Part shown: one piece after another, positions 7,391 to 16,488 of the stretch
Numbering within the stretch: the stretch's first letter is position 1
Layout: each line of letters begins with the position of its first letter
Assembly: GCA_964455395.1 (NCBI GenBank)
Contig: CAYVWB010000007.1
Location: 27,996-91,995 of the forward strand
DNA from: CAYVWB01 sp964455395
Lineage (GTDB): Bacteria > Desulfobacterota > Desulfovibrionia > Desulfovibrionales > Desulfovibrionaceae
DNA: 64,000 nucleotides
Direction of reading: 5' to 3'
Made by a program: the position numbers and the translations under genes
Notes under the pieces: model-generated
The model's input: only the letters and a program-made list of their open reading frames with translations
Told to the model about the DNA's origin: nothing
Databases searched by the model: none

Positions 7391-9133
7391 ATGGCGCTGA
7401 CCGTATGCCTCTGCGGCGCCGTGCTGTTGGCTTTGCTGTTGACCGTGACGCTGCGCCCCGCGGCCTGTCACGCTGTGGAGCCCCACACCCTTCTCACCGA
7501 AACGGAGACCGTTGGCGAAGTCCGGGAGGCCTCCCCCGCGGCCAACGAGACGGAATCACGCATCGAGACGCTCACGCAACTGATCGAGGGTCTCGCCGTG
7601 CGCAAGGAAGAGCTCGCCGAGTTGCGCACGCAGTTGGAAAACGCAGCCACCGAAGTGGAGCGGAAGCAACTGGAGAAGGAGCTCACCCAGAAGCAAGCCC
7701 AGCTCGTCGAGCGCCAGCGGAGCTTCGTCCAACTGCTCACCGGCGTGTCCCAGGAAGCGCTCGAAGAAGCCCCGCCTCAGGAAGATGTCAGCTTTTTCGA
7801 GAGCCTGGAGGAGATTTTCCAGCCGCTCGTCTCCAAGTTGCGGGATATCACGGAGCGCTCACGGGAAATCGACAGGGTCAGCTCCCTCATCAAGGACCGT
7901 CAGGAGCGTGAGGAAAAAGTCCTCCAGGCCCTGGAACACATCGAGGGTGTGCGCCAACAAGCGGAAGCCGGCGCGCTGCGCGAGACCATCGACATCACCG
8001 AAAAGACCCTGCGCAAACGCCTGGAAGACCTCCAACGGGACCGGCTGGTGGCGGAAGAGCGGCTGAAGGACATGGCCCACGCCGACGGCGACCTCGTCTC
8101 CGCAGTAAGCGAGTTCCTGGAAGAGCTGGTGGGAGTGCATCTGCGCAACCTCGTCACCACCATCCTCGTCATCATCGCCTCCTATTTTCTACTGCGCTTC
8201 GCTCACCTGCGGCTCTCCAGGACGAGACGGGCCAAGCGCCTCATCGAACAGAAACACTGGGCGCGCATCATCAACGTCCTGGTTCGGACAGCAGCGCTTG
8301 TGGTCTCGCTTTCGCTGGGGCTTGTGGTGCTCTACCTCTCCAACGACTGGATCCTCATCGGCCTCTTCATGCTCATGTTGGTGGGGGTGCTCTGGTCCAT
8401 GAAAGACAACATCCCCCTGCACATGGCGGAAGGTCAGTTGCTCTTCAACGTGGGCGCCGTGCGCGAGGGCGAGCGCCTCGTGCTCCACGGGCTGCCGTGG
8501 CGGGTCGAGCAGATCAACTACTACACCAGGTTGCGCAACCCTGCCCTGGAGGGAGGCGTCCTTCGTGTACGGCTGAGGGATCTCACCACCATGACTTCCC
8601 GGACGTATAGCCCCAACGAGCCGTGGTTCCCCACCGCGAAACGGGACTGGACACTCTTGGCGGACGGCGTCTTCGGCCAAGTCGTGCTGCAATCCCCCGA
8701 GCAGGTGACGCTGCGCATCATGGAATCCAGCACCAAGACCTATCCCGTACAGGATTTTCTGGCGCAGAAGCCGTTGAACCTCTCCCGCGGCTACGGTTTG
8801 TACCTGCATTTCGGGGTGGACTACGCGCATCAGGCGGAGGTCACCGCCGCCATCCCCGACACACTGCGGGCGGCCATCGAACGACGCTTCGCCGAAGAGG
8901 GGCTGCAGAACCTGCTCCAGGCGCTGCTGGTGGAGTTCGCCGAAGCCGGGGCCTCGTCGCTGGACCTCGCCGTCTACGCGCGTTTCGCTCCCGAAGCGGC
9001 GGACCGCTACTACAAGATGCGGCGGCTGCTGCAACGCGCGGCCGTGGACGCCTGCACGACCAATGGCTGGACAATCCCCTTTACCCAGGTGACCGTGCAC
9101 CACGCCGACGACACGCCATCCGACCGCGCCTGA
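7391..9133 (+). CDS. MscS-like mechanosensitive channel family protein with long periplasmic coiled coil
   Basis: 580 residues from ATG 7391, which gives a clear signal sequence (MALTVCLCGAVLLALLLTV). A longer GTG start at 7355 is possible. Residues about 35-220 are highly charged coiled coil (ERKQLEKELTQKQAQLVER) and probably periplasmic. Two or three membrane segments follow (LVTTILVIIASYFLLRF, TAALVVSLSLGLVVLYL, IGLFMLMLVGVLWSM), then a soluble C-terminal domain. This is the layout of large MscS/MscK-type proteins, although the canonical Gly/Ala pore helix is not obvious. The likely role is osmotic downshift relief; I am sure of the architecture, less sure of channel activity. Confidence 0.75.
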   Translation: MALTVCLCGAVLLALLLTVTLRPAACHAVEPHTLLTETETVGEVREASPAANETESRIETLTQLIEGLAVRKEELAELRTQLENAATEVERKQLEKELTQKQAQLVERQRSFVQLLTGVSQEALEEAPPQEDVSFFESLEEIFQPLVSKLRDITERSREIDRVSSLIKDRQEREEKVLQALEHIEGVRQQAEAGALRETIDITEKTLRKRLEDLQRDRLVAEERLKDMAHADGDLVSAVSEFLEELVGVHLRNLVTTILVIIASYFLLRFAHLRLSRTRRAKRLIEQKHWARIINVLVRTAALVVSLSLGLVVLYLSNDWILIGLFMLMLVGVLWSMKDNIPLHMAEGQLLFNVGAVREGERLVLHGLPWRVEQINYYTRLRNPALEGGVLRVRLRDLTTMTSRTYSPNEPWFPTAKRDWTLLADGVFGQVVLQSPEQVTLRIMESSTKTYPVQDFLAQKPLNLSRGYGLYLHFGVDYAHQAEVTAAIPDTLRAAIERRFAEEGLQNLLQALLVEFAEAGASSLDLAVYARFAPEAADRYYKMRRLLQRAAVDACTTNGWTIPFTQVTVHHADDTPSDRA

Positions 9134-9725
9134 GCCGTCCTGGCGGCGCCTCGTCCGCTTGCGGGGCGCCGTGCTGGAGCCACTTCCTTGCCAATGGCGT
9201 CTGGGGCCGCGCCCACCATACCCCGTCGTTCCCCATCATTTCCGGTCACTCTCTGACCACTCCCGGGTCACTCCCGGGTCACTCCCGGGTCGGGGGAACG
9301 CTGAAGACGTGTGCTCCGGCTCCTCCCGCTCCTCCGGCTCCTTACGCCCCCCGACTCCGGCCACCGGCTCCCCCCTTGCCGGTTCTCCGGTTCCAGGATC
9401 CTGACGCGTCAGTCGCACGCGCGACAGTGGCGACTCGGCGTCCGACGGGCTGCGTCCTGTGGTCGAGGCCGTGGCGGCATTTTTCCGCTCAATATATTAA
9501 ATTCATTATTTTTTTTCAAGGCATCCGCGCCGCGGCCACGGCCTTGAGGCTTTTGCCGGGGCTCGTCGCTTGTTTGCGACACAATGCACAAAGAGTTTAC
9601 GAACTGTAAAAAATCCTGACGCCCACACCCGATCTCCAAGGACGCCAGATTGTCGCGTTCGGCCGTGACTTCATGAAAAGTCTGTCATCTCGAATTGTTA
9701 TATTTTTCACAAAAAGACGCCCGCC
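9134..9725. other. Gene-free interval upstream of the sigma-54 promoter
   Basis: About 590 bp with no convincing gene. It contains an 11-bp tandem repeat (9259-9291), an AT-rich patch at 9488-9520 (AATATATTAAATTCATTATT) and a second AT-rich patch at 9695-9715. The latter could bend or bind IHF upstream of the sigma-54 promoter. Confidence 0.5.
9259..9291. repeat. Three tandem copies of an 11-bp unit
   Basis: ACTCCCGGGTC occurs three times without interruption. Each unit contains the palindrome CCCGGG. Noncoding. Confidence 0.85.
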
Positions 9726-9741
9726 TTGGCACGTCCTTTGC
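9726..9741 (+). promoter_or_regulatory. Sigma-54 (-24/-12) promoter
   Basis: TTGGCACG-TCC-TTTGC matches the RpoN consensus TGGCACG-N4-TTGC. The GG (9728-9729) and GC (9740-9741) are separated by the required 10 bp. It points at the receiver/TauE cluster that starts at 9896, so that cluster should depend on an AAA+ activator bound upstream. Confidence 0.85.
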
Positions 9742-9895
9742 CCTTGGGGTTCCTATCGGTGCACACCCATGGCCTGCAGAGGAAGTTAGCGATGCACACC
9801 ATGACGCTTCTCCCCCCCATCACAACGCCGCTGCGCCGCGGTCGGTTCCGCCTTGCGTCACGTCGGATGAACGCTGGCTGCACGGGGGAGCGCGC

Positions 9896-10306
9896 ATGAC
9901 GCAGACGCCAGCTTTGCGCCTGTTGCTCGTGGATGACGAGGAACATTTCGTGGACGTGATGGCCAAACGCTTGCGACGGCGTGGCGTGGAGGTGACCACG
10001 GCCCTCTCCGGGGGTGATGCGCTGCGGCTGCTGCGCGGCAACGAGTTCGATGTGATGCTGCTGGACTTGAAGATGGAGGATTTGAGCGGTCTGGACGTGC
10101 TGAAGATGGTGCGTGTGCTGGCGCCGGAGTTGCCGGTGATCATGCTCACGGGGCACGGTTCGGATCAGGCTGCCCAGGAAGGCGCCACGTATGGCGCCAC
10201 CGAGTATCTGTTGAAACCCTGCGACCTGGAGACGCTGCTCGACAAGCTCCGCCAGGTCGTCGGCCAAGGCGAACGCGACGGCCAGCCGCCGTCAGCCGCG
10301 TTCTGA
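9896..10306 (+). CDS. Stand-alone response-regulator receiver protein
   Basis: 136 residues from ATG 9896, preceded by a GGGGGAG ribosome site. It is a single CheY-like receiver domain: acidic pair D13-D14 (LLLVDDEEHF), phospho-acceptor Asp57 (VMLLDLKMEDLSG), switch Thr in PVIMLTGHG and Lys in YLLKPCDLETLL. No output domain follows, only a short disordered tail, so it must act by protein contact or as a phosphorelay intermediate. It is the first gene after the sigma-54 promoter and lies 93 bp before the TauE/SafE permease, suggesting a regulatory role for that transport system. No dedicated kinase is adjacent. Confidence 0.9.
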   Translation: MTQTPALRLLLVDDEEHFVDVMAKRLRRRGVEVTTALSGGDALRLLRGNEFDVMLLDLKMEDLSGLDVLKMVRVLAPELPVIMLTGHGSDQAAQEGATYGATEYLLKPCDLETLLDKLRQVVGQGERDGQPPSAAF

Positions 10307-10399
10307 AGCGTTCACCCACACTGTACGACGACATTTTTTCGGCATGAGGCAAACCAATTGGTCCACACCGTACAGACCAAGCAAATGAGGAACACCGCC

Positions 10400-11680
10400 A
10401 TGAGAAAAATGATGAGAACCGTGTACTGCATGATGCAGGAGGGCGCTCGGGCGCATGCGCGCTGGGATTACGAGGCCTCCATGAACATTCTCCACAGCCG
10501 CAAGCGGATGCTGTTGCTGGTGGCCATCGCCATGCCTGTGCTGCTCTTCTCCGGCTACGTCATGGCCGGCGGGGAAGACATGCCGTCCGTGCTGGGCGGC
10601 AAGTATGCGTACAGCCCTGCGTACTACACGCCTTTCGTCTTCGCCGTCTCCATTCTTATCGGCTTGTGCGCTGGTTTGATCACAGGGTGCATCGGCGCAG
10701 GCGGCGGCTTCATCATCGCGCCAGCGTTGATGAGCGCAGGCATCAAAGGCATATTGGCTGTGGGTACGGACCTCTTCCACATTTTCGCCAAAGCCATCAT
10801 GGGTACGGTGGTGCACAAGAAGCTGGGCAACGTCTCGGTGGGCCTTGCGGTCGCCTTCCTGGTGGGCTCCATCGTCGGCGTCTTGGGCGGCGGCGTGGTG
10901 AACCGGGCCATCTACGAGTTCGACCCCATGCTCTCCGACACCTTCATCAGCTTCGTCTACGTCATTCTGCTCGGGTTCCTGGGCATGTACGCCATGACGG
11001 ACTTCATCAAGGCGTACCGTCGCGGCGATACCAGCGACGGGCACGGCGGCGGTGGTGAAGGCGGCTCCGGCAAGCCCGGTCTGCCCGCCAAGCTGCAAGC
11101 CTCCAAGATTCCGCCTCTGATCACCTTCGACGAGGACCTGACCCCCGGCGGCAAGCAGATCCCTGCGCTCTACGTGGCCATCTGCGGCGCCTTCGTGGGC
11201 TTCGTTGCAGCCATCATGGGTGTTGGCGGCGGCTTCCTCACCTTCCCCATGTTCGTCTACGTGCTGGGCGTTTCCTCCTTCACCACGGTGGGCACGGACA
11301 TCCTGCAGATCATCTTCACCGCGGGTTTCGCGTCCATCACCCAGTACGCCATCTACGGCTTCATCTTCTACACCTTGGCCATGGGCATGCTGCTGGGCTC
11401 TTTGCTGGGCATCCAGATCGGCGCCATGGCCACCAAGATGGTGAAGGGCATCTACATCCGCGGCTTCTACGCCATCGCCATCATGGCCGGCTTCATCAAC
11501 CGTCTCTTCGCCTTGCCCGGCAAGCTGGTGGAAATGGAGTACATCGGCATGTCCAAGGGGACGGCGAGCATCATCACGCAAATCGGCAACGTCTTCTTCT
11601 TCATCGTCGTGGCTCTCTTCGCCGTTTGGGTCACCTCGGTCTTCGTCAAGAACATCGGCAAGATGCGCCAGGAGGCTTAA
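10400..11680 (+). CDS. TauE/SafE-family anion permease, long form with extended loop
   Basis: 426 residues from ATG 10400, with AGGAA about 8 nt upstream; upstream ATGs lack a site. After a cytoplasmic N-terminal extension of about 35 residues there are some eight membrane segments in two homologous halves, each with the TauE/SafE glycine motif (TGCIGAGGGFIIAPALM and AAIMGVGGGFLTFPMFV). The central loop is long and Gly-rich (GDTSDGHGGGGEGGSGK). Family members export or import sulfite, sulfoacetate or other small anions; substrate is unknown here. Its stop is one base from the next ATG, so coupling to the following membrane protein is tight. Confidence 0.88.
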   Translation: MRKMMRTVYCMMQEGARAHARWDYEASMNILHSRKRMLLLVAIAMPVLLFSGYVMAGGEDMPSVLGGKYAYSPAYYTPFVFAVSILIGLCAGLITGCIGAGGGFIIAPALMSAGIKGILAVGTDLFHIFAKAIMGTVVHKKLGNVSVGLAVAFLVGSIVGVLGGGVVNRAIYEFDPMLSDTFISFVYVILLGFLGMYAMTDFIKAYRRGDTSDGHGGGGEGGSGKPGLPAKLQASKIPPLITFDEDLTPGGKQIPALYVAICGAFVGFVAAIMGVGGGFLTFPMFVYVLGVSSFTTVGTDILQIIFTAGFASITQYAIYGFIFYTLAMGMLLGSLLGIQIGAMATKMVKGIYIRGFYAIAIMAGFINRLFALPGKLVEMEYIGMSKGTASIITQIGNVFFFIVVALFAVWVTSVFVKNIGKMRQEA

Positions 11681-11681
11681 C

Positions 11682-12386
11682 ATGCTTATCAGAAACAAGA
11701 AAAAGTTCGCCTTGGGCACAGGCATGACCATAGCCTTCTTCGCGGTCCTGATCCTCATGTTCATGCCCATCTTCGGCGGCACCAACGCGTTCCACGCTGC
11801 AGACGGCCTCTTCAACTCCATCTCCAAGGCCTCCACCAATTACTTCCAAGGCGTGCGCGACAACCTCGCCGCCATGGAGGAACCCGGCGCCCCCGCGCCT
11901 ATGGAACTGCCTCAGGAGATCGGCGACAACCTCGTGACCATGCTCGAAGAAACCGGCATGACCGCCTCCTACGAGGACGGCAAGCTCGCCGTGGAAGGCG
12001 AGATGAAGCCCCTGCTCGAACGCATCGTCGACGACGGCTACGCCATGTACCAGAACGAAGGCGAGAAGCTGGAAAACGCCTACGGCCTCGAGCCCAAGGT
12101 CGCCACCTACGCCTGGTACAACTTCCTGAAAGCCGCCAGCAAGGAGTACGGTCAATCCCGCCAGTTCGAAGTGGCCAAGACCATTGATGATCTCAACAGC
12201 AAGACCGTGGAAGTGGGCTACAACTACTTCGGCGTCGAGCCCACGCCCATCTCCGAGCAGATCTTCATCGTCATCTTCGCGCTGGTCTTTTACGTGGTCT
12301 ACACCATGTGGTGGGGCTACTCCATCTTCAACCTCTTCGAGGGCTTCGGTCTGCTCATGACCAAGACCGCCAAGAAGGAAGGATAG
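11682..12386 (+). CDS. Two-TM membrane protein coupled to the TauE/SafE permease, function unknown
   Basis: 234 residues. An N-terminal segment (FALGTGMTIAFFAVLILMFM) and a C-terminal segment (ISEQIFIVIFALVFYVVYTMWW) should span the membrane, leaving an acidic soluble domain of about 150 residues between them (EEPGAPAPMELPQEIGDNL and onward), probably periplasmic. I do not recognise the family. The 1-bp spacing to the permease and shared sigma-54 promoter argue that it is an accessory subunit or substrate-capture partner. A hairpin downstream (12436-12484) may end the transcript. Confidence 0.75.
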   Translation: MLIRNKKKFALGTGMTIAFFAVLILMFMPIFGGTNAFHAADGLFNSISKASTNYFQGVRDNLAAMEEPGAPAPMELPQEIGDNLVTMLEETGMTASYEDGKLAVEGEMKPLLERIVDDGYAMYQNEGEKLENAYGLEPKVATYAWYNFLKAASKEYGQSRQFEVAKTIDDLNSKTVEVGYNYFGVEPTPISEQIFIVIFALVFYVVYTMWWGYSIFNLFEGFGLLMTKTAKKEG

Positions 12387-12435
12387 CCAGCCGACACGCT
12401 GCGTCCCTGCGACGCGACGTCATCCAGCAATGGCA

Positions 12436-12484
12436 AGGGCTCCGGACCGCCTGCGCGCACACCACGCGGAGGGTTCGGAGCCCT
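12436..12484 (+). terminator. Possible terminator hairpin after the permease cluster
   Basis: AGGGCTCCG (12436-12444) and CGGAGCCCT (12476-12484) form a perfect 9-bp stem around a 31-nt GC-rich loop. There is only a weak T-tract (CTTGC), so this may be an imperfect terminator or a transcript-stabilising hairpin. Confidence 0.4.
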
Positions 12485-12683
12485 CTTGCATTGTCTGCCG
12501 GAAGCCCCGCCGTGGCGTCATGACGGGGGGGGGTCGGCATTCTTTCGGACGAACCGGGAACCGGCCCGAGCGCACACACCAAACGTACGCACCGGGTGGA
12601 CGGCCGGCTTGCGATCTGCATGCCCGGGAGTTCACCAACATGATCTCGTGGAAGACACGGGCTTTGCTGGACGATGCGCCACA

Positions 12684-12739
12684 GGCGACCCGGCGACTCG
12701 GCGACTCGGCGACTCGGCGACCCGGCGACCCGGCGATTC
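12684..12739. repeat. Seven tandem copies of an 8-bp unit
   Basis: GGCGAC(C/T)C is repeated seven times, the last copy diverging to GGCGATTC. An 8-bp period would shift frame at every copy, which supports a noncoding minisatellite. Slipped-strand length variation is possible. Confidence 0.9.
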
Positions 12740-12908
12740 AGACAGAAAACCTCCGGAAGGACGCCGGCACGGGGCGGCCCTCAGGGATGCGCTTTTTGCG
12801 GAACGCTTTCTGGGGTGCGGTTTCGGGAAATGCTGCGAGGGGAACAGCGTCGGGGAGTTGGCGTTCGCGAGCCAGGGGTTCCGGCCAGCCTCGGGAGCGG
12901 GCTTGCCT

Positions 12909-13592
12909 TCAGGGGAAGATGGCTTCGGCTTGTTCGCGGCGCAGTTGCATGTCCAGGCGGCCCATGGCCTCCACCACCTCCTCGGCGCCTTCGGCGTCTT
13001 CGGTGAGACCTTGCTGCACGGCTTTGTTGAGGTCGCGTTCGGCATCGCTGAGCTGTTTCAGGAAAAGGAGGTAGTCTTCGCGCCGGCCGTAGGCGTTGCG
13101 CACGAGGTCGCCGTAGGAATCGCCGCGCGCCTGGAGCATGTCGGCGTAGTGTTCCAGCAAGCGCGCGTAGAGGGTGCGTTGCGCAGCGGCGGCTTCCGCG
13201 GAGGCCGTGGAGTTGGCGCAGAGTTCGTCCAGCACGGCCTCGCGTGTTGCGTCGGTCAAGGGCGTCTCGCCTTGCTCGCGTGCCACGGTCCAGAGTGCGT
13301 CCAGGGCGGCGCGTCGACCATGCATGAAGCCCTCCACGAACTCGACGCGGCCTTCCTTGATGCGCTTGAGTCGGAAGAAGTGCATGACGAAGATGATGGG
13401 GATGAGGATCATCCAGACGTGGACTGTGGGTGCGGAAAGCACCACGGTGGCCAGTCGCTGGGCGTAGAGCAGTTCGCCATCGAGAATGAGGTCGCGATTT
13501 TCGTCAACGTGCATGGGAGTGCATGGGGGTGTGGTGGTGAGTCGGGGGGCCTGGGCGGCTTCGAAGGACAGCGTGAGCGGATACGGCGCCAT
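12909..13592 (-). CDS. Membrane-anchored helical protein of unknown function
   Basis: 227 residues from ATG 13592 (GGAAG about 9 nt upstream); an internal ATG at 13514 is an alternative. A short N-terminal region, predicted outside or peripheral, is followed by one membrane segment (VHVWMILIPIIFVMHFF), then a basic patch (RLKRIKEGRVEF) and a long helical, charged cytoplasmic domain with strong coiled-coil character (FLKQLSDAERDLNKAVQQG, AMGRLDMQLRREQAEAIF). I do not recognise it. It diverges from the DEAD-box helicase gene across about 290 bp. Confidence 0.7.
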   Translation of the reverse strand: MAPYPLTLSFEAAQAPRLTTTPPCTPMHVDENRDLILDGELLYAQRLATVVLSAPTVHVWMILIPIIFVMHFFRLKRIKEGRVEFVEGFMHGRRAALDALWTVAREQGETPLTDATREAVLDELCANSTASAEAAAAQRTLYARLLEHYADMLQARGDSYGDLVRNAYGRREDYLLFLKQLSDAERDLNKAVQQGLTEDAEGAEEVVEAMGRLDMQLRREQAEAIFP

Positions 13593-13653
13593 GTGTATGC
13601 GCTTCCGTGGTCGGCGTCAATGGAGACCGGCGGTTCGGCGGCTCGCCATCCGG

Positions 13654-13685
13654 CCCTTGCCTTTTCCCGCAAGGGTGTATATAGG
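13654..13685 (+). promoter_or_regulatory. Likely sigma-70 promoter of the helicase gene, with embedded inverted repeat
   Basis: TTGCCT (13657-13662), 17-bp spacer and TATAGG (13680-13685, within TATATAGG). The inverted repeat CCCTTGC/GCAAGGG (13654-13660, 13669-13675) overlaps the -35 and spacer and could be an operator. It would give an untranslated leader near 190 nt. Confidence 0.4.
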
Positions 13686-13879
13686 GGTGAGTGCTCAGCG
13701 TGATTGGATACGAGCCCCTCTCGATGCTCCTCGGCCTTCCCGAGCCGCCCGCGACAGTATCTCGTCTTCAGAGTCCGACATGAACACGACCGCCCAGCCC
13801 GCTCAGACGCGGCCCGGCGCGTCGCGCAGTATGAGATCACGCCGACTGCGCCTCCCTTCTCCAACTCAGGAGCATTTTT

Positions 13880-15307
13880 GTGAATTTCGCCGATTTCGCG
13901 CTGCATGCGCAAATCATGGCTGGCGTCCGCGACGCCGGTTACGTCACCCCCACGCCCATCCAGAAGCAAGCCATCCCCGCCGTCCTTCAAGGACGCGACC
14001 TCATCGGGCTGGCCCAGACCGGCACCGGCAAGACCGCAGCCTTCGTGCTCCCCCTGCTCCAGCGCATGGTGGAAGCCCGCGCCCCCAGGCAGGGCCCCAT
14101 TCGCACATTGGTCATCGCGCCCACCCGCGAGCTGGCGCTGCAGATCCACCAGGATTTCGTCGCCCTTGGCCGCCAGACCGGTCACCGCAGCGCCGCCGTC
14201 TTCGGCGGGGTGGGGCAGAACCCCCAGGTGCGCGCCCTTCAGCGCGCCTCCATCTGCGTGGCCTGCCCCGGCCGGCTGTTGGACCTCATGAACCAGGGCC
14301 TGGCCGACCTCGACCACGTGGACGCGCTCGTGCTGGACGAAGCCGACACCATGCTGGACATGGGCTTCCTTCCGGACATCAAACGCATCATGGCGCAGCT
14401 GCCCGCCTCCCGCCAGACGCTGCTGTTTTCCGCCACCATGCCGCAACAGATCGGCAACCTTGCCGAATCGCTGATGTCGGATCCCGTCACGGTCAAGGTC
14501 TCGAACACCGCCCCCGCCGCCAGCGTCTCCCACGCCATCTACTGCGTGGAGGACGGAATGAAGCTCTCCATGCTGGAGACCATGCTGCGCCGCAGCGATG
14601 ATGGCAACGTCATCGTCTTCACCCGCACGAAGCACCGCGCCAAGTCCCTGGCGCTGAAACTCTCCCGCAAGGGGCTCTCGGCCACCGCGCTGCAAGGCAA
14701 CATGTCCCAGAGCCGCCGCCAGGAAGCCATGGCCGGCTTCAAGAGCGGCAAGTACCGCATCATGATCGCTACGGACATCGCCGCCCGCGGCATCGACTGC
14801 AAAGCCGTCAGCTGCGTCATCAACTATGACGTGCCGGACACTGCGGAGGCGTACACCCACCGCATCGGCCGTACGGGCCGGGCGGAACGCTCGGGGGTCG
14901 CCCTCACCCTGATGACCATCGACGACCGCCGCCAGATCCGCGACATCGAGCGGGTCCTCGGCGCGCGCATCGAACGCAGGGAGCTCGAAGGCTTCACCCC
15001 GGCTGCGCACGCAGGGCAGCACCGTCAAGCCGGCGAGGACGCCCGGGCCGATGACCGCCGCCAAGCCGGGCGACCTGCGCGCGACGGCGACCGACGCCCC
15101 AAACGACACGACGCACGGGCTGACGACCGCCGCTCCGATCAGACCGGCCGTCCGGCGCGTTCCCACCGATCCGGGGAAGACGACCGCTCAGAACGGCCCA
15201 ACCGGTCCAGCCGGTCCAATCGGTCCGGCAGATCCGGCCGCTCTGGACGGACCGGACGAAACAGCCGCGCTCAAGGCCCGAACCGGTCAGCCTCCCCCGG
15301 CGCGTAA
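13880..15307 (+). CDS. DEAD-box RNA helicase (RhlE-like)
   Basis: 475 residues from GTG 13880, preceded by AGGAG. It has all SF2 DEAD-box motifs in order: Q motif (GYVTPTPIQKQAIP), I AQTGTGKTA, Ia PTRELALQ, II VLDEADTML, III SATMP, then IV-VI including ATDIAARGID and HRIGRTGRAE. It should unwind short RNA duplexes with ATP in ribosome assembly or cold adaptation. The C-terminal 100 or so residues are Arg/Gly/Ser-rich and disordered (RSGRSGRSGRTGRNSRA), a common RNA-binding or condensate-forming tail. The long leader upstream (about 190 nt) resembles those of cold-inducible helicase genes, which is inference. A strong terminator follows. Confidence 0.93.
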   Translation: MNFADFALHAQIMAGVRDAGYVTPTPIQKQAIPAVLQGRDLIGLAQTGTGKTAAFVLPLLQRMVEARAPRQGPIRTLVIAPTRELALQIHQDFVALGRQTGHRSAAVFGGVGQNPQVRALQRASICVACPGRLLDLMNQGLADLDHVDALVLDEADTMLDMGFLPDIKRIMAQLPASRQTLLFSATMPQQIGNLAESLMSDPVTVKVSNTAPAASVSHAIYCVEDGMKLSMLETMLRRSDDGNVIVFTRTKHRAKSLALKLSRKGLSATALQGNMSQSRRQEAMAGFKSGKYRIMIATDIAARGIDCKAVSCVINYDVPDTAEAYTHRIGRTGRAERSGVALTLMTIDDRRQIRDIERVLGARIERRELEGFTPAAHAGQHRQAGEDARADDRRQAGRPARDGDRRPKRHDARADDRRSDQTGRPARSHRSGEDDRSERPNRSSRSNRSGRSGRSGRTGRNSRAQGPNRSASPGA

Positions 15308-15348
15308 CGCCCCCGCAGACGGTTCTCAAACGGAACCCGATGCGATAT

Positions 15349-15402
15349 GCGGGAGGGGAGCCCCCACCGAAAAGGTGCTCGGGACTCCCCTCCCGCTTTC
15401 TG
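15349..15402 (+). terminator. Rho-independent terminator after the helicase gene
   Basis: GCGGGAGGGGAG (15349-15360) pairs with CTCCCCTCCCGC (15385-15396), a perfect 12-bp stem followed by TTTCTGTTTC. Confidence 0.9.
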
Positions 15403-15482
15403 TTTCATGCACGGTTCACGCTGCAACGAATGCCCATGCCTCACCCTGAATACACGCTCCACTCGCAGAGGAAACACCACCC

Positions 15483-16280
15483 ATGCTGACCACCTTGGCG
15501 CTTTACATCGCGCTGGGGGCCGTGGCCGGGGTCCTCGCCGGGCTGCTTGGCATCGGCGGGGGGCTCGTCATCGTGCCCATGCTCACTTTTTCCTTCATGT
15601 ACCAGGGGTTCCCGCACGAACACATTTTGCACATGGCGCTGGGCACCTCGCTGGCCACCATCATCTTCACGGCCATCTCCAGCGCGCGCGCGCACCACAA
15701 ACGCGGCGCCGTGCGGTGGGACGTGTTCTGGCGCATCACGCCGGGCATCTTGCTGGGCACCTTCGCGGGAGCGGGTATCGCCTCCCTGCTGCCCACCAAC
15801 GCCTTGAAGGGCTTCTTCGGCCTTTTCCTGTACTATGTCTCCTACCAGATGCTCACGGGCCGCAAGCCCAACCCTTCCCGCCAACTGCCGGGAGCTTGGG
15901 GGATGTTCGGCGCGGGCGGCGGCGTCGGCGTCTTCTCCGCTCTGGTGGGCATCGGCGGGGGCACGCTCACCGTCCCCTTCCTCACCTGGTGCAACCAGAC
16001 CATGCAGACGGCCATCGGCACGGCCTCTGCCATCGGTCTGCCCATCGCGCTCGCCGGGTCCCTCGGGTACCTGCTCAGCGGCCTGGACGCTGCAGGCCGG
16101 CCGGACTGGACGGTGGGTTACATCTACCTGCCGGCACTGCTGGGGATAGTGAGCATGAGCGTGCTGACCGCGCCGCTGGGCGCACGGCTGGCGCATACCC
16201 TCCCCGTGCCCACGCTGAAGAAATGCTTCGCCGTGCTGCTGTTGCTGGTGGGAACCCGCATGCTGCTGAGCCTGTTGTAA
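15483..16280 (+). CDS. TauE/SafE-family permease, short form
   Basis: 265 residues from ATG 15483, with AGAGGAAA upstream. About eight membrane segments in two halves, each with the TauE/SafE motif (LLGIGGGLVIVPMLTF and ALVGIGGGTLTVPFLTW). This is the common compact form, unlike the long permease at 10400-11680, and the two are not close copies. Substrate is unknown; sulfite or another sulfur oxyanion is plausible in a sulfate reducer, but that is inference. It is flanked by the helicase terminator and the hybrid kinase gene and seems monocistronic. Confidence 0.88.
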   Translation: MLTTLALYIALGAVAGVLAGLLGIGGGLVIVPMLTFSFMYQGFPHEHILHMALGTSLATIIFTAISSARAHHKRGAVRWDVFWRITPGILLGTFAGAGIASLLPTNALKGFFGLFLYYVSYQMLTGRKPNPSRQLPGAWGMFGAGGGVGVFSALVGIGGGTLTVPFLTWCNQTMQTAIGTASAIGLPIALAGSLGYLLSGLDAAGRPDWTVGYIYLPALLGIVSMSVLTAPLGARLAHTLPVPTLKKCFAVLLLLVGTRMLLSLL

Positions 16281-16488
16281 ACGCCGCACTCGCCTCTTGT
16301 TCTTCTGCCATGAGCTATGGTATGAATCGGGCGTCCATTGGACGACGTCGTTCATGGGGATTCTCCATGGAAGCGCATGGCGCGCGCTCGGCTGATTGCC
16401 TGCTCTTCCTGACCGCTGGCGCGACACGAACGGAGGAGCGCGCAACTGCGCTCCGTCACGGGGGACGCCTCGGCTGAACGAGGGGAAC

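Larger units (their letters stand above)
12387..12908. other. Gene-free interval with hairpin and 8-bp minisatellite
   Basis: About 520 bp between a plus-strand operon and a minus-strand gene. Apart from the possible terminator and the tandem repeat listed separately, I see nothing in it. Confidence 0.5.
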
